From Clarkia xantiana subsp. parviflora (Eukaryota > Streptophyta > Magnoliopsida > Myrtales > Onagraceae), in assembly GCA_036873135.1 (NCBI GenBank), contig JAPTYO010000015.1, forward strand, positions 3,432,839 to 3,496,838: DNA of 64,000 nt, read 5' to 3'. The position numbers were made by a program, and so were the translations under genes. Positions 1-11,236 of this stretch are shown here, piece after piece (within the stretch, counting starts at the first letter, position 1; each line of letters opens with the position of its first letter). The notes under the pieces are model-generated. The model was not told the DNA's origin and ran no database searches. It saw only the letters and a list, made by a program, of their open reading frames with translations.

Positions 1-1824
1 TATTTTTTGTGCATCTCATATGCATTATTAAAAAAAAAAATTCACCTGAATTTTTATTTTTATTTTTAAAATGTTGAGTAACTAGGATGCATTGATTTTT
101 TTTTCTTCCTCTTAAAAAAAAATTAAAAAATTTGGTAGCTTGTAAGTTTTATTAACTCTACAACTTTCATCTCATGTACATCTTATAGGTATTGTTTTAG
201 GAAAAAAAGAGTTTTTAGATAGATTGTAAATCTTCTCTTAGTTGTTGAGCTTTTAATTCCAAACATACATTGTATTTGCATTTCTTTTTATAAAAAAACT
301 TTACCTGGATTTTTCATTTCGTACATAAATTACATATGTATCATTCATTTAAACTTGTTGTAAGTTATAAGTTTCTTAACAATAGAACTTTAATTTTCGA
401 GCATGCATGAGCATTTAAAAAAAACTATAAGTGTCATTCATTTTATATCCGAGGTGTATTACACTTTTTCCGGCAAGATCTTCATTTCAACCTTCGCATA
501 AGATAACGTTTTAAAAAAGAGATTTGATTCTATTTTTTGATAAAATAGTTTAACTGTCCAGTTGAGTGCGACTATTCGAGTTTAAACAAAGGACGATAAA
601 ATCTTTTTGAAAAAAACTTCGTTTTGAACATCTGTCTTGCGTTCGAGCCAGATAGTACACTCAGCAAACTCAGTAAACTCCGTGATGGTGTAAAACACCT
701 TAGATCATAAATTTTGAATCATTTTTAAAAAAGTAATCAAAATTATGAAATGAATGACATTAGAGTTTTCAAAATATCATGCATGATTTCTCATATTCTC
801 TAGACTGATTTTTCATTCACTCTTTTCAGGTACCCTTGGTTAGGTATCCTGTATATATAAGTTCCGCCGGCCAAATAGGGCAACAAAAAAGAACATGCAG
901 CCATCCAGATGCACGAAGCACAAATTGCACACTCGGGATATCCAACGCTCAGGTACGATGAATTGTACTTGATTTATTCCTTGAGATTTGAGTGTCCCTA
1001 CTCTTTTTGCAGTTCATACGACCACTTCGACGAGGTCGCAACCACGTGAAACGAGACTGCTTCAAATAACTTCCATGCCAAAATTAAACCTACCATGTGT
1101 GAAATTCATACGCGTCCCCGAACCAAGCCGTACATCCATTTTACGGTGACGTCTAAACTCGTCAGTGGTAACCAAAGGGCATATCCCGTTTAGATCGAGC
1201 ACAACCACCATATGAAGAAAAAGTTCGTACATGCAACATATCCATTCAAATATAGAGAAAATTTTCCATTAAATATGTCGGGCACCCAGGTAAGACAAGT
1301 TGTGATCAATTCTATCCCCAAAATTTGAGTTTTTTTCTTATTCATTTTGTAGCTCGGATAATCATCCAAGTCGAGGCCCCTGAAGAGCAGATCTCGCGCA
1401 CGACCCTTTGCTCGCCGACCATTCTGAGGTCAACCGCCGAGTTTGTCTCGGATATTTCAGACAAATTTCATACGTGGCCTACCTGGCCAAACATCATCCA
1501 AGTGTGATCCTCAACCAAGTCATACATTCGTTATGCGGTGAAGTATAAACTCGTCAGTGCTAACCGTGGGGCATCCCCAGATGATATTGAGCAATAGCAA
1601 GGACACTTGAGAATCCGAGAGAAGAAATCATTGCCTATGTCATCCATTGGTCGTAAGGTCAATCCAGGGCGTCGACATGACCGACATATTTTGACTCATC
1701 AACTGAGTATTTATCTAGAAGATGTTTTGAATTAAAAATATCCAATTTGCCACTAGGGGCATGTACATAATTGCTGTTGATTATTTTCGTTAAATTTTCT
1801 TTAAAAAAAAAAATCATTTTTCTT

Positions 1825-2545
1825 TAGGATCACAGCCGCCCTTTAATTGGCTATCGATAAAAATAAAGAGAGTGCTCATGCAAATTTTGTGAGAGCAGTG
1901 AAGAAATAAAAGAGTCACAGTTGTCCCTAAATCAACTACAAATAAAAAAGGTCTCAGTCGTCCCTAAAACGACTACAATGAAAAGGGCCACAACCACCCT
2001 TCAAATGGCTACAGATAAAGAGTGATCCCGCGAACCCTGTGAGAGTGGGAGAATAAAAAAGAGCCACAGCCACTCTTAAAATGACTACACAAAAAAGAGT
2101 GATCCCGCGAACCCTGTGAGGGCGGGAGAATAAAAAGGGTCACATCCACCATTAAAATGGCTACACAAAAGGAGTGATCCCGCAAACACGGTGAGGGCGG
2201 GAAAATAAAAGAAAAAAGGGTCACAGTCGTCCCTCCAAGCGACTACAGTCAAAAGAAGCGCTCCCGGAACATCAATGTCGGGTATTAAGTGAAAGGGCTA
2301 CAACCACCCTCAAAATGGTTACATACAAAGAGTGTTTCCCGTATCAGAGACAGGAAATAAAGGGCCACAACCACCCTCCAAATGATTACAAATTAAAAGA
2401 GCTCCCGCAACATTGAAGACGTTGAGGAAGGGTCACAAGCACCCTTCAAATAGCTACAAATGCTCCCGCATCGAGGCGAGAAATAAAGAACAGGTCACAG
2501 CCACCCAGCAATTGGCTACCACAAAAAAGAGTGTTTCCGCTAGGT
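1825..2545 (+). repeat. Degenerate tandem repeats 'gggtcacagccaccctt...ggctaca' (copy H)
   Basis: The motif 'ggtcacagccrccctt' followed by 'aatggctaca' and a 'gagtg-tcccgcgaa...gtgagggcggga' segment recurs roughly every 60-90 bp. The same block is in element F at about 32835-34090. It has no coding logic: the frames are interrupted and the unit length varies. Confidence 0.8.
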
Positions 2546-2804
2546 TGAAAACCCGAAAGGGCGGCCTAGGCAAAATCAGGAAATGAGAGGCATGATTGCG
2601 AATTCAGAAATTGCAATCATGACAAAAGGAGAGAAAAAAACCGAGGGGCACAGTCGGAAATATCTCAATCGATTGTGGAAAAAGGAGAGAATATGAGAGA
2701 AATTAAAAAGAAAAAAGATCCAGCTAGATTGTCGCACCATGCACAATTTAGGCAAAAATTAGGGACATACATTCATATGCAAGCGTATTTTCTACGACAC
2801 CGCG

Positions 2805-3180
2805 TCTTCCAAAGTCAACTTCACGGCAAGCGGGACGCTTACAGTCCGCTCTCGCGAGTCACCATTCAAGGATGAGTAGGACTGTCACAGTCTGTTCCTA
2901 CGAGTCAACTTCACGGCAAGTGAGACGGTTACAGTTTGCTCTCGCATGTCGCATTCCAAGGATGAGTAGGGCTGTTACAGTCCGTTCCTACGAGTCAACT
3001 TCACGGCAAGCGGGACAGTTACAGTCTGCTCTCTCGATTCACCATTCAAGGATGTATATGACTGTTACAGTCTGTTCCTACGAGTCAAATTCACGGCAAA
3101 CGGGACGGTTACAGTTTGTTCTCGCAAGTCACCACTCAAATGATGAGTAGGACTGTTACAGTCTGTTCCTACAAGTCACA
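2805..3180 (+). repeat. About 90-bp tandem repeat, four imperfect copies
   Basis: A unit containing 'cgagtcaacttcacggcaag' then 'gacggttacagtctgctctcgc' and 'caaggatgagtaggactgtt' is repeated about every 90 bp. Translated in one frame this gives three successive 30-residue units, so the repeat is a multiple of three, but it is not a recognisable protein. The block is absent from the matching place in element F (around 34350). It was therefore gained in H or lost in F. Confidence 0.8.
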
Positions 3181-3219
3181 ACCGACAATCAGGATCTGAA
3201 GTTTTCCAGCTTTCTGAGT

Positions 3220-3480
3220 GTCACCCCCGACGAACGAAGCCTTAGTATTCAGCCTTCGCAGTCACCCCACTGGAGGCTTTTCCTTATCGTTCGTCACTGG
3301 AGGCATCATCGATTAAGGTTTTACTTTATTGCACACCACTGGAGGCTTTTCCTTGTCGCTCGTCACTAGAGGCATCGTCGATTGAGATTTTACTTTACTG
3401 CACGCCACTGGAGACTTTTCTTTTTCGTACGCCACTAGAGGCTTTTCGTTACTGCATGCCACTGGAGGCTTTTTTTACTA
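3220..3480 (+). repeat. Short version of the 'cgccactggaggctt' repeat (copy H)
   Basis: Several copies of 'cgccactggaggcttttcctt' and variants occur, spaced about 27-60 bp apart. Element F has about 25 copies of the same unit at 34360-35230, so this array is strongly contracted or F's is expanded. Confidence 0.8.
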
Positions 3481-3589
3481 CACCGCCAACGGAAGTACCG
3501 CCGACGAGTTGTTACCAGTCTCGTCCTTAAAGACAATAAAAGAGACGTTTCGAGTTGTTACCAGTCTCGTCCTTAAAGATCTTCATTTG

Positions 3590-4087
3590 ATTAATTAACA
3601 TGTGCATAACATTTATGTATTATATATATTGATTGTATTGTTTATATATATGCATATTATAATAATAGCATCATCTTCATCAATTTGACTTGGTTCTGCT
3701 CTTCATGTCTCTAACCGACCGATCTTCACTTTGCCGGCCGCTCCATCCGATCCCGATGTCACCAGCTTACATCCACCGTCGCACTCCGCCTCGGTTCCAG
3801 TTGACCAGATCTCCAGCCACTCCATACCCGACGTCGACCCAACTGCCCGTCGACGCTCCTCCCCAGGTCTCCAAGCAGTGACCCAGCCATCTCCTTCCTC
3901 ACCACCCAGTCGTCCACTGCTCCGGTCTCTGTGTCATCACTGTCTGCCGGAATAGCCACCAGAAGACTTTCCCGGAGCTGCCCTCCCGCTGCTATGCAAA
4001 AGCAGCAAGGGATATCGTCGGCGCCGATGTCGACCACGCCGACTCCACCCTTTTGCTTCGCCCGTCTCTCGCTGCGACCTACCCTGC
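3590..4087 (+). other. AT-rich then GC-rich non-coding stretch, possibly part of a Tat-type LTR
   Basis: About 80 bp of TA-rich DNA are followed by about 400 bp of GC-rich sequence rich in cytosine and CG. No reading frame resembles a known protein. The order (AT-rich, GC-rich, then after the insertion of element A a long AT-rich tail at 10320-10860) is like the LTR of element F (17087-18711), whose middle part is also GC-rich and non-coding. Neither LTR terminus nor PBS was found, so the identification is tentative. Confidence 0.35.
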
Positions 4088-4848
4088 TGATGGGTTCCGA
4101 TGTAATCGTTAGCCCCGTTAACAGCCAATGGACGGTGAGTAGGTCCAGTGGGCCTCGTGAAAAGCCTGGAAGGCCCAGAGGCCCAGTATGAAGGGTCCCG
4201 ACTTTAGCGGTCCCGATATATGAGCTGAATGGTCCCGATAAGAAGCCTCTGAGTAGGCCCCGATATGCCTTAGTAAAGGCCCCGATAATAAAGCCCCGCA
4301 GAGGCTGGACCTGTCCCGTAGAGACTGAAGGTCCTGGATGGTGATCTAGAATGAGACAACTCTGGAGTCTCCGACAGGAGTCGGGACTTGTGATCAGAGA
4401 ATAAAGACCGAGAAACCCGCCTACTAGATAGAGTAGTGGGAGACGGTTAGAGATAAAGATAAATCCCCCGAGATACGCAGGGCGTGCCCGAGATACGCGG
4501 AGTACGGGTAAGATACGCGGAGCGTGGGGCGAGATATATGGAATCCCAACCGAGATATACGGAATCGTGGCGAGATACACGGAATCATGGGTACAACGGC
4601 CAAGTATGGTCACAGGTAGCTGAGCAACTCCTCCCTCTATATAAAGGAGGAGGTTACCCCAGAAAACACATACACTCTAATACGCACTTAGAATACTGCT
4701 GCCACCCCATTGATTGTATACTCATTTAAGCATCGGAGAGGGATTCTGGGTCACCACCTAGGTCATCCCCTTTTGCAGGATTACGCGGAGCCTAGGAGTC
4801 CAGAGCATTCCGTCAAGGACGTAACGGAGCTTCGTCCGTGATCCAACA
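4088..4848 (+). repeat. 5' LTR of element A (761 bp)
   Basis: It begins TGATGGGTTCC and ends ...GATCCAACA directly before the PBS. It has the same length as both LTRs of element B. About six copies of a roughly 21-bp sub-repeat ('cgagatacgcgga' and variants) lie at 4471-4590, upstream of a TATA-like box 'ctatataaag' at 4637-4646, so this part is the U3 promoter. Open frames seen here on either strand are artefacts of the repeat. Confidence 0.95.
4637..4646 (+). promoter_or_regulatory. TATA-like box of element A 5' LTR
   Basis: The sequence 'ctatataaag' lies about 210 bp before the LTR end and just after the 21-bp sub-repeats. The same box is in the 3' LTR of A near 9985 and, on the other strand, in both LTRs of B. 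It is a likely start point for genomic RNA (inferred from position). Confidence 0.65.
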
Positions 4849-4867
4849 TTGGCGCCGTCTGTGGGAA
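4849..4867 (+). other. Primer-binding site of element A
   Basis: The sequence 'ttggcgccgtctgtggga' directly follows the LTR end. The same motif follows the 5' LTR of B (56453-56470, minus), and a variant follows that of E. It would pair with the 3' end of a tRNA ending in GGCGCCA; the exact tRNA was not determined. Confidence 0.85.
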
Positions 4868-4902
4868 TCTAACGAAAAGTCAAGATAGTTTCTACCAGAT
4901 CA

Positions 4903-7900
4903 ATGGCCGGTGGTGGCAAGAAGAAGCAAGTTCAGGCTGGCAGTTCCCGTCCCGCAGGAACTGTGAATTCCCAGTTGCCAGAACGTGTTGCTGAACAAGG
5001 TCAGAACCCCGTTCTTTCGCAGACAGGGGGGCAGGGTGATGGTTATGAGGTCTCAGTCCGAGACACAGAGATGAACAGACAGGATATCCCGCGTAGGGAG
5101 GAAGATGAGGCTCTCCCGAACCCGGTGGGCCATGGAGGAGAAAGAGTCCCGCGAAGGGAAGAAGGGTCGTCTTCGAACTCGGAGTTGGCCATGGCGGTAG
5201 CAGATGCTATGCCCATGTTCTTGGCTGCCATGGAGGCCTTGCTGGACAAGAGAGAGGCCGCCAGGAGGGCGGAGGAGTTGCCTCCGCGAGAAGAATTACC
5301 TCCACCCCCTCCGAGGGTGGTCCCAGAAGAACAAGAGGTTCAGGAGGTTCCGCCAAGGAGTAAGGGTAAAGAACCAGCACACCTGGAGAAGTTCGTGGTC
5401 GACGGCCCAGGACCCGTGCAAAATAGGACCATTCCCCTGAATGGCCCCATCACCCCCGATCAGGTGCTGAAAATCGTCAGTATCTGCATGGGCGATCAGA
5501 AGCAGATGACATCGGAGCTGAGGGATCGATCCAGTCATCCTTTCGTTCCGCGGCTGATAGATACCGTTGCCCCGCCCGGGCTAGGTATTCCGACCATCAA
5601 GGAGTACGATGGTGAGGGGGACCCAGTTCGCCATGTTCAGAGACATGTCCAGGCCTGCATGGGTAGGACTTCAAACGACGATCTCATATGTTTGTTGTTC
5701 CCGATCACCCTGGGAGAAAGGGCCATGACCTGGTTTTTCAGCCTCCCGCCAGGATGCATTACGTGCTGGGCGGACATGCACGATCGGTTTATCAAGCAAT
5801 ATCAGGGCCGTAGGCGCCTCCTGAAGAGTGTGAGGTCCTTGACCCAGGTGGTGCAGAGACCCGACGAATCGTTGGCATACTACTACCAACGGTTCACTGC
5901 GAGTGCCGCGGAGATTGATGAAGAAATATCGGAGGGTGAAACCATCCGTACTTTCCTGCGGAATTTGAGCTCTCCGTACGGTTCCGACCTGATGCACAGC
6001 GTAGCCGCGAAGGCTGTATGGAGTATGGAGGCCCTGCAAGCGAGGGTAAAACAGCAGATCGACATCCAGGAGTCGAAGATTGCTGCCGGAGAGCTTGATC
6101 CTCCGAAGTCGGGAAGAGGAAAGCCATCGTCCAAACTGTCGGATGATCGCAAAGGGAGCGACAAGTCGGAAGGGAGTAGGAACCGTGGTCGCCCCGAGAA
6201 AAGAGAAGACAAGCGTCCCTCGAGGAAGGACAATCGAGAAGGTCGGGCCGTTCCCATCAATAGCTCGATGACTTCTGTGTTATCTGTGATGGATCGACAG
6301 GGTCTCGCCCGATACCCTCCGAGATAAGAAGGCGAATTCCTAGGAGGCCGCCCTGACCGTTACTGTCGCTACCATCGAGCCAATGGTCACGACACCGAAA
6401 ACTGTCGGGAGCTGAAGAAGGAAATTGAGAAACTGATCCAGAAGGGGAAGCTAAAAGAGTTCGTTGGAAGGGGACGGTGCCGATCCCGTTCCAAATCCCG
6501 TGACCGATCCCCGAAGATGAAGAAGGTTGAGCAAGAAGCCTCAGGTTCAGGTGCCCGTAAGGAGAGGCGGGGAACTATCAACGTCATCCACGGAGGAATG
6601 GCGGCGGGAGGTGATACCTCTGCTTCTCGGGAGAACTACGCTTCCCGCATATCTGCCGCGGTGGTGCTAGGCAAAAGGTCCCGGTCGTGGACTCTGAAGG
6701 AGGAAATGGTGATTTCTTTCTCGGCGGAAGATCTAGTAGGCGTGGAGAGCCCTCACGACGACGCCTTGGTCGTGACCCTGGACGTGGACGGATTCGAGAT
6801 GAAGCGGATCCTGATAGACGGAGGGAGTTCCTCCGACATTCTTTTCATGGACGCTCTGGAAGCCATGGGAAAGACGAAAAAGGACCTGACACAGGTGGAC
6901 TTCCCGATGGTGGGATTCTCTGGTTCCACTTCTTACCCGTTAGGAATGATTACCTTACCGGTGGAGTTTGGTAGTGGCTGGAAGATGGAGAAACGAAACG
7001 TAGATTTCGTCGTAGTGGAGTCTGCGGGGGCATACAACGCTATTATCGGGAGAACCACTATCAACCCTCTCATGGCAGTCGCCTCGACGGTCCACCAGAA
7101 GATGAAGTTCCCGACTGACAACGGGGTTGGAGAGGTCAAGGGTGACCAAGTAGCGTCGCGAAAATGCTATGTTAACGCTACCCGAAGGAGAAGGAGGGAA
7201 GTCATGACTGTCCTTCAGACTGATGCCGATCCTCGAGAGGAGCATGGGCGTCCCGACAACATGGAGGATCTGAAGGAGGTTGAGATTGATGGGCCTCAGA
7301 GGAAGGTGAAGATCGGGTCTGCTTTGTCGGAGGAAAGAGCCCGAGAATTGATCGAGCTCTTGAAGGAGTTTAAGGAGCTGTTTGCCTGGTCCCCGAGTGA
7401 TATGCCAGGAATCAGCCCCGACGTAATAGTACATGAGCTGAAGATTGACCCCGCGATCAAGCCTATTGCGCAGAGAAGACGTCCGATGGGCGCGGACAAG
7501 AGGATCGCGATCCAGCAAGAGGTGGGCAGATTGCTCGATGCTGGATTCATCAAGGAGCTCCGATTCCAGACTTGGGTTGCTAACCCAGTCCTGGTGCGAA
7601 AGAGTAACGGGAAGTGGCGGATGTGTGTCGATTTCCGTGACTTGAACAAGGCCTGCCCGAAGGACTGCTACCCGCTTCCGAGGATTGACCAGTTGGTGGA
7701 CGCCACATCGGGACATGAACTACTGAGCTTCATGGATGCCTATTCCGGATACAACCAGATCAAAATGGCGAAGGAAGATGCCCCCCATACGGCTTTCTAT
7801 GCCGACAGTGACGTCTACCACTACGACGTGATGCCCTTCGGATTGATCAATGCCGGAGCAACTTACCAGCGGATGGTCAACAAGTTGTTCGGAGACATGC

Positions 7901-9423
7901 TGGGGAAAACCATGGAGGCCTATGTGGATGACATGCTGGTGAAGTCCCGACAGGCAGGAAACCATGTCCAGAACTTGGCGGCGGCGTTTGAGCGGATGAA
8001 GTTCCATCAGGTTCGGTTGAACCCAGACAAGTGCGCCTTCGGAGTAAACTCGAGTAAGTTCCTAGGGTTCATGGTGAGCCAGAGAGGAATCGAGGTGAAT
8101 CCTGAGAAGCTGCGAGCAATCGAGGAGATGCAGTCCCCGAAGACTCATCGGGAGGTTCAGGTGCTGAATGGCCGGTTGGCCGCGATGAATCGATTCCTAT
8201 CCAAGGCGAGTGACCGAGCCATGCCATTTTTTGATGTGCTGAGGGCCCACAAGAAGTTCGAATGGTCCGACAAGTGCGAGGAGGCGTTCCAGGCACTCAA
8301 GCAGCACCTCCGTACCCTTCCGCCGTTGGCGAAACCAGTTCCAGGCGAGCCGCTTTATCTCTATTTGGCTGTTTCTGATGTGGCTGTTAGTTCTGTTTTG
8401 ATTAATATTGTCAAGGGCAACCAAGTGCCTATCTATTATGTAAGCAAGGCGTTTGCCAAGTCTGAAATAAATTATCCCGCTATTGAGAAGTATCTCTTTG
8501 CGTTGATTATTGCCGCTCGAAAGCTACGACCTTACTTCCATGCCCATGAAGTCACGGTATTGACTAATCAGCCCCTGAAGCACTTTTTGAACCGACCGGA
8601 GGCGTCGGGGAGATTGGTGAAATGGGCCATCGAGCTTACGGAGTTTCTTATACATTTCGCTCCGAGAACTGCTATTAAGGGCCAGGCATTGGCAGATTTT
8701 ATAGCTGAGTCTACGGCACCCGATCTGGAAGTAACGGGTCCCGCAGAGGGGGTAACCATGGAAGTCCCGACAACAGAACAACAGCCAGAACAGCCAAATG
8801 AGGAGAACACTTGGGAAATGTACACTGATGGTTCATCGAGTGTAGAAGGCTCGGGGGCAGGATTCGTATTGATACCGCCCGGTGGAGGCGAGCCCCTACG
8901 ATATGCCCTGGCGTTGACGTTCAAAGCCACCAACAATGAAGCGGAGTACGAGGCTCTCATTACGGGCCTCAAGATCGCCAAGGGTACGGGAGTCGATCAT
9001 CTAAAGGTGAAGTGTGATGCTAGCTTAGTCGTAAATCAAGTCCAGGGGAACTATGAAGCCAGGAGCCCGACAATGAAGAAGTATTTGCACGAGGTGCAAA
9101 CTTTGAAGGGAAGTTTCAAAAGCTTCGATATCGAGGCGATCCCGAGGGAAGAAAACGCGGAAGCAGATGCCTTAAGTAAGTTCGCTCTGGGAGTGGCCCC
9201 CGAGGAGAATCGGAAGGTGCATTTCCTAGAGAAAGTGATTATCTCAAACATTGATCCGGCGGAGATCTGCACTATTGGGACAGGATCGGAGGAAGAAGAG
9301 AAGCCCACTTGGATGACCCCGATGGTCACATACCCGACTACGGGGGCACTCCCCGATGACAAGGTGGCAGCTGTCAGGTTGCGTCAGATTGCGGACAACT
9401 ACGCGATGGTGGACGGTGAGTAG
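4903..9423 (+). pseudogene. gag-pol polyprotein of element A, one nonsense codon and 3' deletion
   Basis: A single frame of about 1507 codons starts at ATG 4903, 35 bp after the PBS. Order by residue: disordered N-terminus; gag core about 235-305 ('GDPVRHVQRHVQ', 'WFFSLPPGCITCWADM'); knuckle 'CRYHRANGHDTENC' about 488-501; aspartic protease about 626-647 ('LIDGGSSSDIL'); RT about 830-1030 with 'YVDDM' near 1007; a degenerate gypsy-type RNase H about 1149-1266; and a second, archaeal-type RNase H from about 1306 ('MYTDGSSS', 'NNEAEYEAL', 'KCDAS', 'ADALSK'). Two RNase H domains are a known mark of the Tat group. TAA at 6325-6327 breaks the frame between gag core and knuckle; B has a lysine codon there, so this is a point mutation. 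The frame stops soon after RNase H because integrase has been deleted. Substrate and product roles are those of standard retroelement polyproteins. Confidence 0.93.
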
Positions 9424-9437
9424 GTCCAGTGGGTGAA
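9411..9437 (+). other. Deletion junction between pol and the 3' LTR of A
   Basis: Pol sequence ending '..gtggac' runs straight into 'ggtgagtaggtccagtggg', which is an internal piece of this family's own LTR (the same string occurs at 9483-9501). After four more bases ('tgaa') the complete 3' LTR begins at 9438. The shared bases TGGAC at the join fit template switching or microhomology repair. The usual PPT is missing. Confidence 0.8.
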
Positions 9438-10197
9438 TGATGGGTTCCGATGTAATCGTTAGCCCCGTTAACAGCCAATGGACGGTGAGTAGGTCCAGTG
9501 GGCCTCGTGAAAAGCCTGGATGCCCAGATGCCCAGTATGAAGGGTCCCGAATTTAGCGGTCCCGATATACGAGCTGAATGGTCCCGAAAAGAAGCCTCTG
9601 AGTAGGCCCCGATATGCCTTAGTAAAGGCCCCGATAATAAAGCCCCGCAGAGGCTGGACCTGTCCCGTAGAGACTGAAGGTCCTGGATGGTGATCTAGAA
9701 TGAGACAACTCTGGAGTCTCCGACAGGAGTCGGGACTTGTGATCAGAGAATAAAGACCGAGAAACCCGCCTACTAGATAGAGTAGTGGGAGACGGTTAGA
9801 GATAAAGATAAATCCCCCGAGATACGCAGGGCGTGCCCGAGATACGCGGAGTACGGGTAAGATACGCGGAGCGTGGGGCGAGATATATGGAATCCCAACC
9901 GAGATATACGGAATCGTGGCGAGATACACGGAATCATGGGTACAACGGCCAAGTATGGTCACAGGTAGCTGGGCAACTCCTCCCTCTATATAAAGGAGGA
10001 GGTTACCCCAGAAAACACATACACTCTAATACGCACTTAGAATACTGCTGCCACCCCATTGATTGTATACTCATTTAAGCTTCGGAGAGGGATTCTGGGT
10101 CACCACCCAGGTCATCCCCTTTTGCAGGATTACGCGGAGCCCAGGAGTTCAGAGCATTCCGTCAAGGACGTAACGGAGCTTCGCCCGTGATCCAACA
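9438..10197 (+). repeat. 3' LTR of element A (760 bp)
   Basis: Nearly identical to 4088-4848, including sub-repeats and TATA box, with a few substitutions and small changes around 9518-9600. Flanked on the right by CCTGC, which matches the left flank of the element. Confidence 0.95.
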
Positions 10198-10554
10198 CCT
10201 GCCGAGCCGTCTTCCACTGTTGATGTTGGTCCTTGCTGCTGTTGGTGGTCACGGATGGGCTATTGCTAGTCACGAAAGGGAGGTAAGGTTTACCTCCATA
10301 ATGTTGATGCTGCTTTATTATTTTTTTTTTTTATTTATATATTTTTATATTATTTCTTGTTAGATTAAGTTTTAATTTAATATTGGTCCAAGTTTAATTT
10401 ATATGTTGCAAATTCATTCATTTTACCATTATTATAAATCCATGTTACTATATTAGACCTAATTTGAATAGTTTAAATTTAATTAGTTTGAGTTAATTAA
10501 ATGTATATCAAACCTATTGGGTTGTGTTTTGATTAGAGTATATGTGATTGCTAG

Positions 10555-10607
<53 letters not shown>

Positions 10608-10869
10608 ATTTATGCTTAAATCAATTTGTAGTTGATTAACGATGAAATTTATATATATAAAAGGTTTTCATTATTTTTAAATTGTCCAGATCTTCTTTGA
10701 GCTGAAGAAACAACTTAGTCCACTAAACAAATTAATTTATTCTTTATGAGACCTTGTATTATAGATATAATTATTATTATTATTTAAATTTGTATGAATT
10801 GCCTAGATACAATTTATGTTAATTAGTGTTGAAATTAAAATAACAGTGATTGGATAATTTGGTAATTAT
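10198..10869 (+). other. Continuation of the LTR-like stretch split by element A, then AT-rich DNA
   Basis: After the target duplication the GC-rich sequence continues for about 120 bp. It then becomes strongly AT-rich with short direct repeats such as 'aatttaattagttt', as in the U5 part of F's LTRs. I see no gene. No clear LTR end ('..ctgaca') is present before the CACTA-like sequence starts. Confidence 0.4.
10557..10605. repeat. (AT)n microsatellite
   Basis: An almost uninterrupted run of about 24 AT dinucleotides. Confidence 0.97.
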
Positions 10870-11115
10870 CACTACAGGAAAAATGGTTAATAACGACAGT
10901 TTTAATGGTTTTTAATGACACTTTTTTGTTGTCGCTGTTATTGTAGCGACACTTTTACCAAATGTTGACGAATGCACTGTCGCAAGGGTATATCGATACT
11001 TTTTTCTAGTGTCGCACACTCTTAGCGACACTTCTTGTTAACGTTGCAAAAACTTTAACGGCACTTTTAAAAGTGCCGCAATCAGTAATTGTTGCGTCAC
11101 TTCTAGATTTTCGAA
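10870..11115 (+). mobile_element. CACTA-like transposon end (left type)
   Basis: Starts CACTACAGGAAAAA, close to the CACTACAAGAAAA termini known for plant CACTA (En/Spm) elements. Subterminal motifs follow: repeated 'gcgacactt' / 'cgctgttat' and the palindrome 'ggcacttttaaaagtgcc' (about 11051-11068). It stops near 11115, where copia gag sequence begins. No transposase is visible. A matching opposite end lies at about 45240-45505. Confidence 0.65.
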
Positions 11116-11236
11116 AAGCCTATTTTAGCATGATATTGAGCGTAAAGTCCTCTGCAACCTCTTTGTCCAAAATTTAAATATTTAAGAACACCAATTTATC
11201 AAAATCATGAACTCCTAACACAGGTTCTAATACCAT

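Larger units (their letters stand above)
1..3590 (+). mobile_element. Copy H: truncated internal region of a non-coding Tat/Ogre-like LTR element
   Basis: This stretch matches, block by block, the inside of element F at about 30250-35230. It starts with AT-rich repeats around 'catatgcatt' with poly-A runs. A section that begins near 'caggtacccttggttaggta' (about 829) follows, then repeats of the type 'gggtcacagccacc', and finally the 'cgccactggaggctt' repeats. No reading frame of useful length follows known retroelement proteins. The left part lies outside the window. The right end lacks the PPT and LTR seen in F, so the copy is 3'-truncated near 3500-3590, where a 28-bp segment ('gagttgttaccagtctcgtc' and following bases) occurs twice, at about 3509 and 3552. 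The function is that of a dead, non-autonomous retroelement fragment. The assignment rests on similarity to F, which has LTRs and a target-site duplication. Confidence 0.8.
4088..10197 (+). mobile_element. Element A: Ty3/gypsy Tat-group retrotransposon lacking integrase
   Basis: The LTRs at 4088-4848 and 9438-10197 are nearly identical and flanked by the perfect 5-bp duplication CCTGC (4083-4087 and 10198-10202). Inside are a PBS, gag, protease, RT and two RNase H domains. The frame ends abruptly at 9423, where pol joins a short LTR-derived segment. Integrase, the antisense ORF region and the PPT that the sister element B possesses (46611-54888) are missing. The internal DNA matches B almost base for base. 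The presence of the duplication shows a real insertion event. A is non-autonomous now because integrase is gone and gag carries a stop codon. Confidence 0.95.

Noticed and set aside
2009..2224. Short minus-strand frames in the 'ggtcacag' repeats (also 33006-33563)
   Set aside because: Repeat artefacts with variable unit length.
3759..4613. 284-codon minus-strand frame, and its copies at 9468-9962, 46085-46639 and 56706-57239
   Set aside because: They lie in the A/B LTRs and exist only because the LTR sub-repeats lack stops; they recur wherever the LTR recurs.
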